Part shown: positions 63,126 to 64,000 of the stretch, piece after piece
Numbering within the stretch: the first letter of the stretch is position 1
How the letters are laid out: each line of letters opens with the position of its first letter
Source of the DNA: Anaerolineales bacterium
Lineage (GTDB): Bacteria; Chloroflexota; Anaerolineae; Aggregatilineales; UBA2796
Assembly (NCBI GenBank): GCA_015075625.1
Contig: JABTTZ010000001.1
Span: forward strand, 1,054,001-1,118,000
DNA length: 64,000 nt
Direction: 5' to 3'
The notes under the pieces: generated by a model
What the model saw: the letters and a program-made list of their open reading frames with translations, nothing else
Database searches by the model: none
What the model was told of the DNA's origin: nothing
Position numbers and translations under genes: made by a program

Positions 63126-64000
63126 ATGTTAAACAATACACAGCTAAATAACACGCCGCCCACCGCCCGTACCACCGCCGAGATTCCCATCCCCACCCCA
63201 GAGCCGCCGCCCGCCCCGCCGCGCAGCGAGGAACAAGAGCGCAATGCGATGCGGGCGTACTTGCAGCGTTCAGAAACACGCCTCAGCACGATGCACCGCG
63301 TTGCCGTTGGCTTTCTAAGCGGCGCTGGACTGCTCTTTTTGCTGCCCGTTTTCTTCAAAGACGCCATACTGACGATCATCCGTGAACTGCTCGATTATCC
63401 GGCAACGATGCCCCCGGAAATCACCAGCCGAGGGTTGGCGGTTGTGATTCTCTTGTACGCGACGCTTCTTTTCCCCTTTGTCCTGACGATTGGCGTGCCG
63501 GTGATCGCCCTTGTCCAGCTGCTGCGGGATATTGTCCGGTTTTACTTCACCGGACAGGCGCCGGGCTTTCCAGAAACCTATTTCAACCCCTGTTTCTCGC
63601 TGACCGGGGTTGCCTTTTCCCCTGACGAATCAGAGGTGATTAAGGCAAAGGCGATGATGTTTCAGTATGGGACGGATTTAACGAACTTCATCGTCCCTTT
63701 TGATGAGATCAGCGCCCATTACTTTGACGAAGTGATTGATCTGCCAGAGCGGAATGTCGTTCCCAGGACGCGCAAACTGCCCTTCCTTGTCCGGCAAAAA
63801 GTGGTCCACATTGATGGGGAACGTTCCTTCGATGACCTCCATGAAAACGACCCCCTGACTGTGCCGCAGCGGTTCAATGGATCAACCATCCTCCCAGAGG
63901 CGCGTCACCGGAACGTGAAGGACATTGATCGCTTCAACGCGGCGCTAGGGTTGGCAGGGTTTATAGAGCGCCCGCTCTATCAAGAGGTCGCCAAGTTGGA
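63126..64000 (+). CDS. Membrane protein of unknown function, N-terminal part (runs off the window)
   Basis: ATG 63126 opens a frame that remains open for 291 codons to the window edge. The first ~40 residues are Pro/Thr/Glu-rich; hydrophobic segments lie near residues 58-76 and 105-130; the rest is soluble with a 'YFNPCFSLTGVAFSPDESEVIKAKAM' stretch. I recognise no family. A strong promoter lies 54 bases upstream. Confidence 0.65.
   Translation, partial: MLNNTQLNNTPPTARTTAEIPIPTPEPPPAPPRSEEQERNAMRAYLQRSETRLSTMHRVAVGFLSGAGLLFLLPVFFKDAILTIIRELLDYPATMPPEITSRGLAVVILLYATLLFPFVLTIGVPVIALVQLLRDIVRFYFTGQAPGFPETYFNPCFSLTGVAFSPDESEVIKAKAMMFQYGTDLTNFIVPFDEISAHYFDEVIDLPERNVVPRTRKLPFLVRQKVVHIDGERSFDDLHENDPLTVPQRFNGSTILPEARHRNVKDIDRFNAALGLAGFIERPLYQEVAKL

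Overview
The window looks like chromosome from a free-living, GC-rich bacterium, most likely Chloroflexota (Anaerolineae-related). This is inferred from a GlyA-GcvT fusion, many secreted proteins with Pro/Thr and Ala/Thr linkers, MoxR/DUF58 loci, a type 2 IPP isomerase, and a tmRNA tag ending LALAA. Genes occupy both strands in short operons. I see no phage, plasmid, rRNA, CRISPR or insertion-sequence transposase.

Layout. 1-8.5 kb: mostly minus strand; a truncated membrane protein, STAS-like protein, a DMT transporter broken in an 11-G tract, a NodU-type carbamoyltransferase, an RlmI-like methyltransferase, a deazaflavin-type oxidoreductase and two surface proteins (one LysM). 8.6-20.3 kb: a soluble histidine kinase, fabF-fabH, yajC-sulfurtransferase, type 2 IPP isomerase, a large Ser/Thr kinase, a lipocalin/CrtC-like protein and a flavin reductase behind an 18-bp palindrome. 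20.4-28.5 kb: tRNA-Val, a copper csoR-copZ pair with a recognisable CsoR operator, a REC-GAF-cyclase protein with eroded catalytic residues, thiD, a response regulator, tmRNA, a short serA and an ARPP-1-type protein. 29.3-41 kb: a plus-strand block (surface membrane protein, ABC ATPase and permease, O-methyltransferase, coiled-coil membrane protein, MoxR ATPase, DUF58 protein, GT39-like glycosyltransferase). 41-50 kb: DUF3592 protein, pyruvate dehydrogenase E1 alpha/beta, cupin and E2, tRNA-Leu, then tig-clpP-clpX. 50-64 kb: the GlyA-GcvT fusion, a DUF1501 gene with an in-frame amber stop beside a DUF1800 gene, a DUF624-like membrane protein, a fused CoxM-CoxS-like flavin/iron-sulfur protein without a molybdenum subunit, glgC, an aldo/keto reductase and a truncated membrane protein.

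Between genes the window is full of dispersed structured DNA. The most interesting is an approximately 165-180 bp element in four copies (two per orientation) with conserved stem arms and variable loops; one copy supplies the last ~33 codons of the glycosyltransferase. Others are 13-bp perfect hairpins with 2-3 base loops, a GGGCGACC-N6-GGTCGCCC hairpin family, and REP/BIME-like CCGCTAAAGCAGCGG modules. No single new defence or metabolic system is obvious; the best leads are the four-copy element, the eroded cyclase, the tmRNA with an unusual T arm, and the two disrupted genes.
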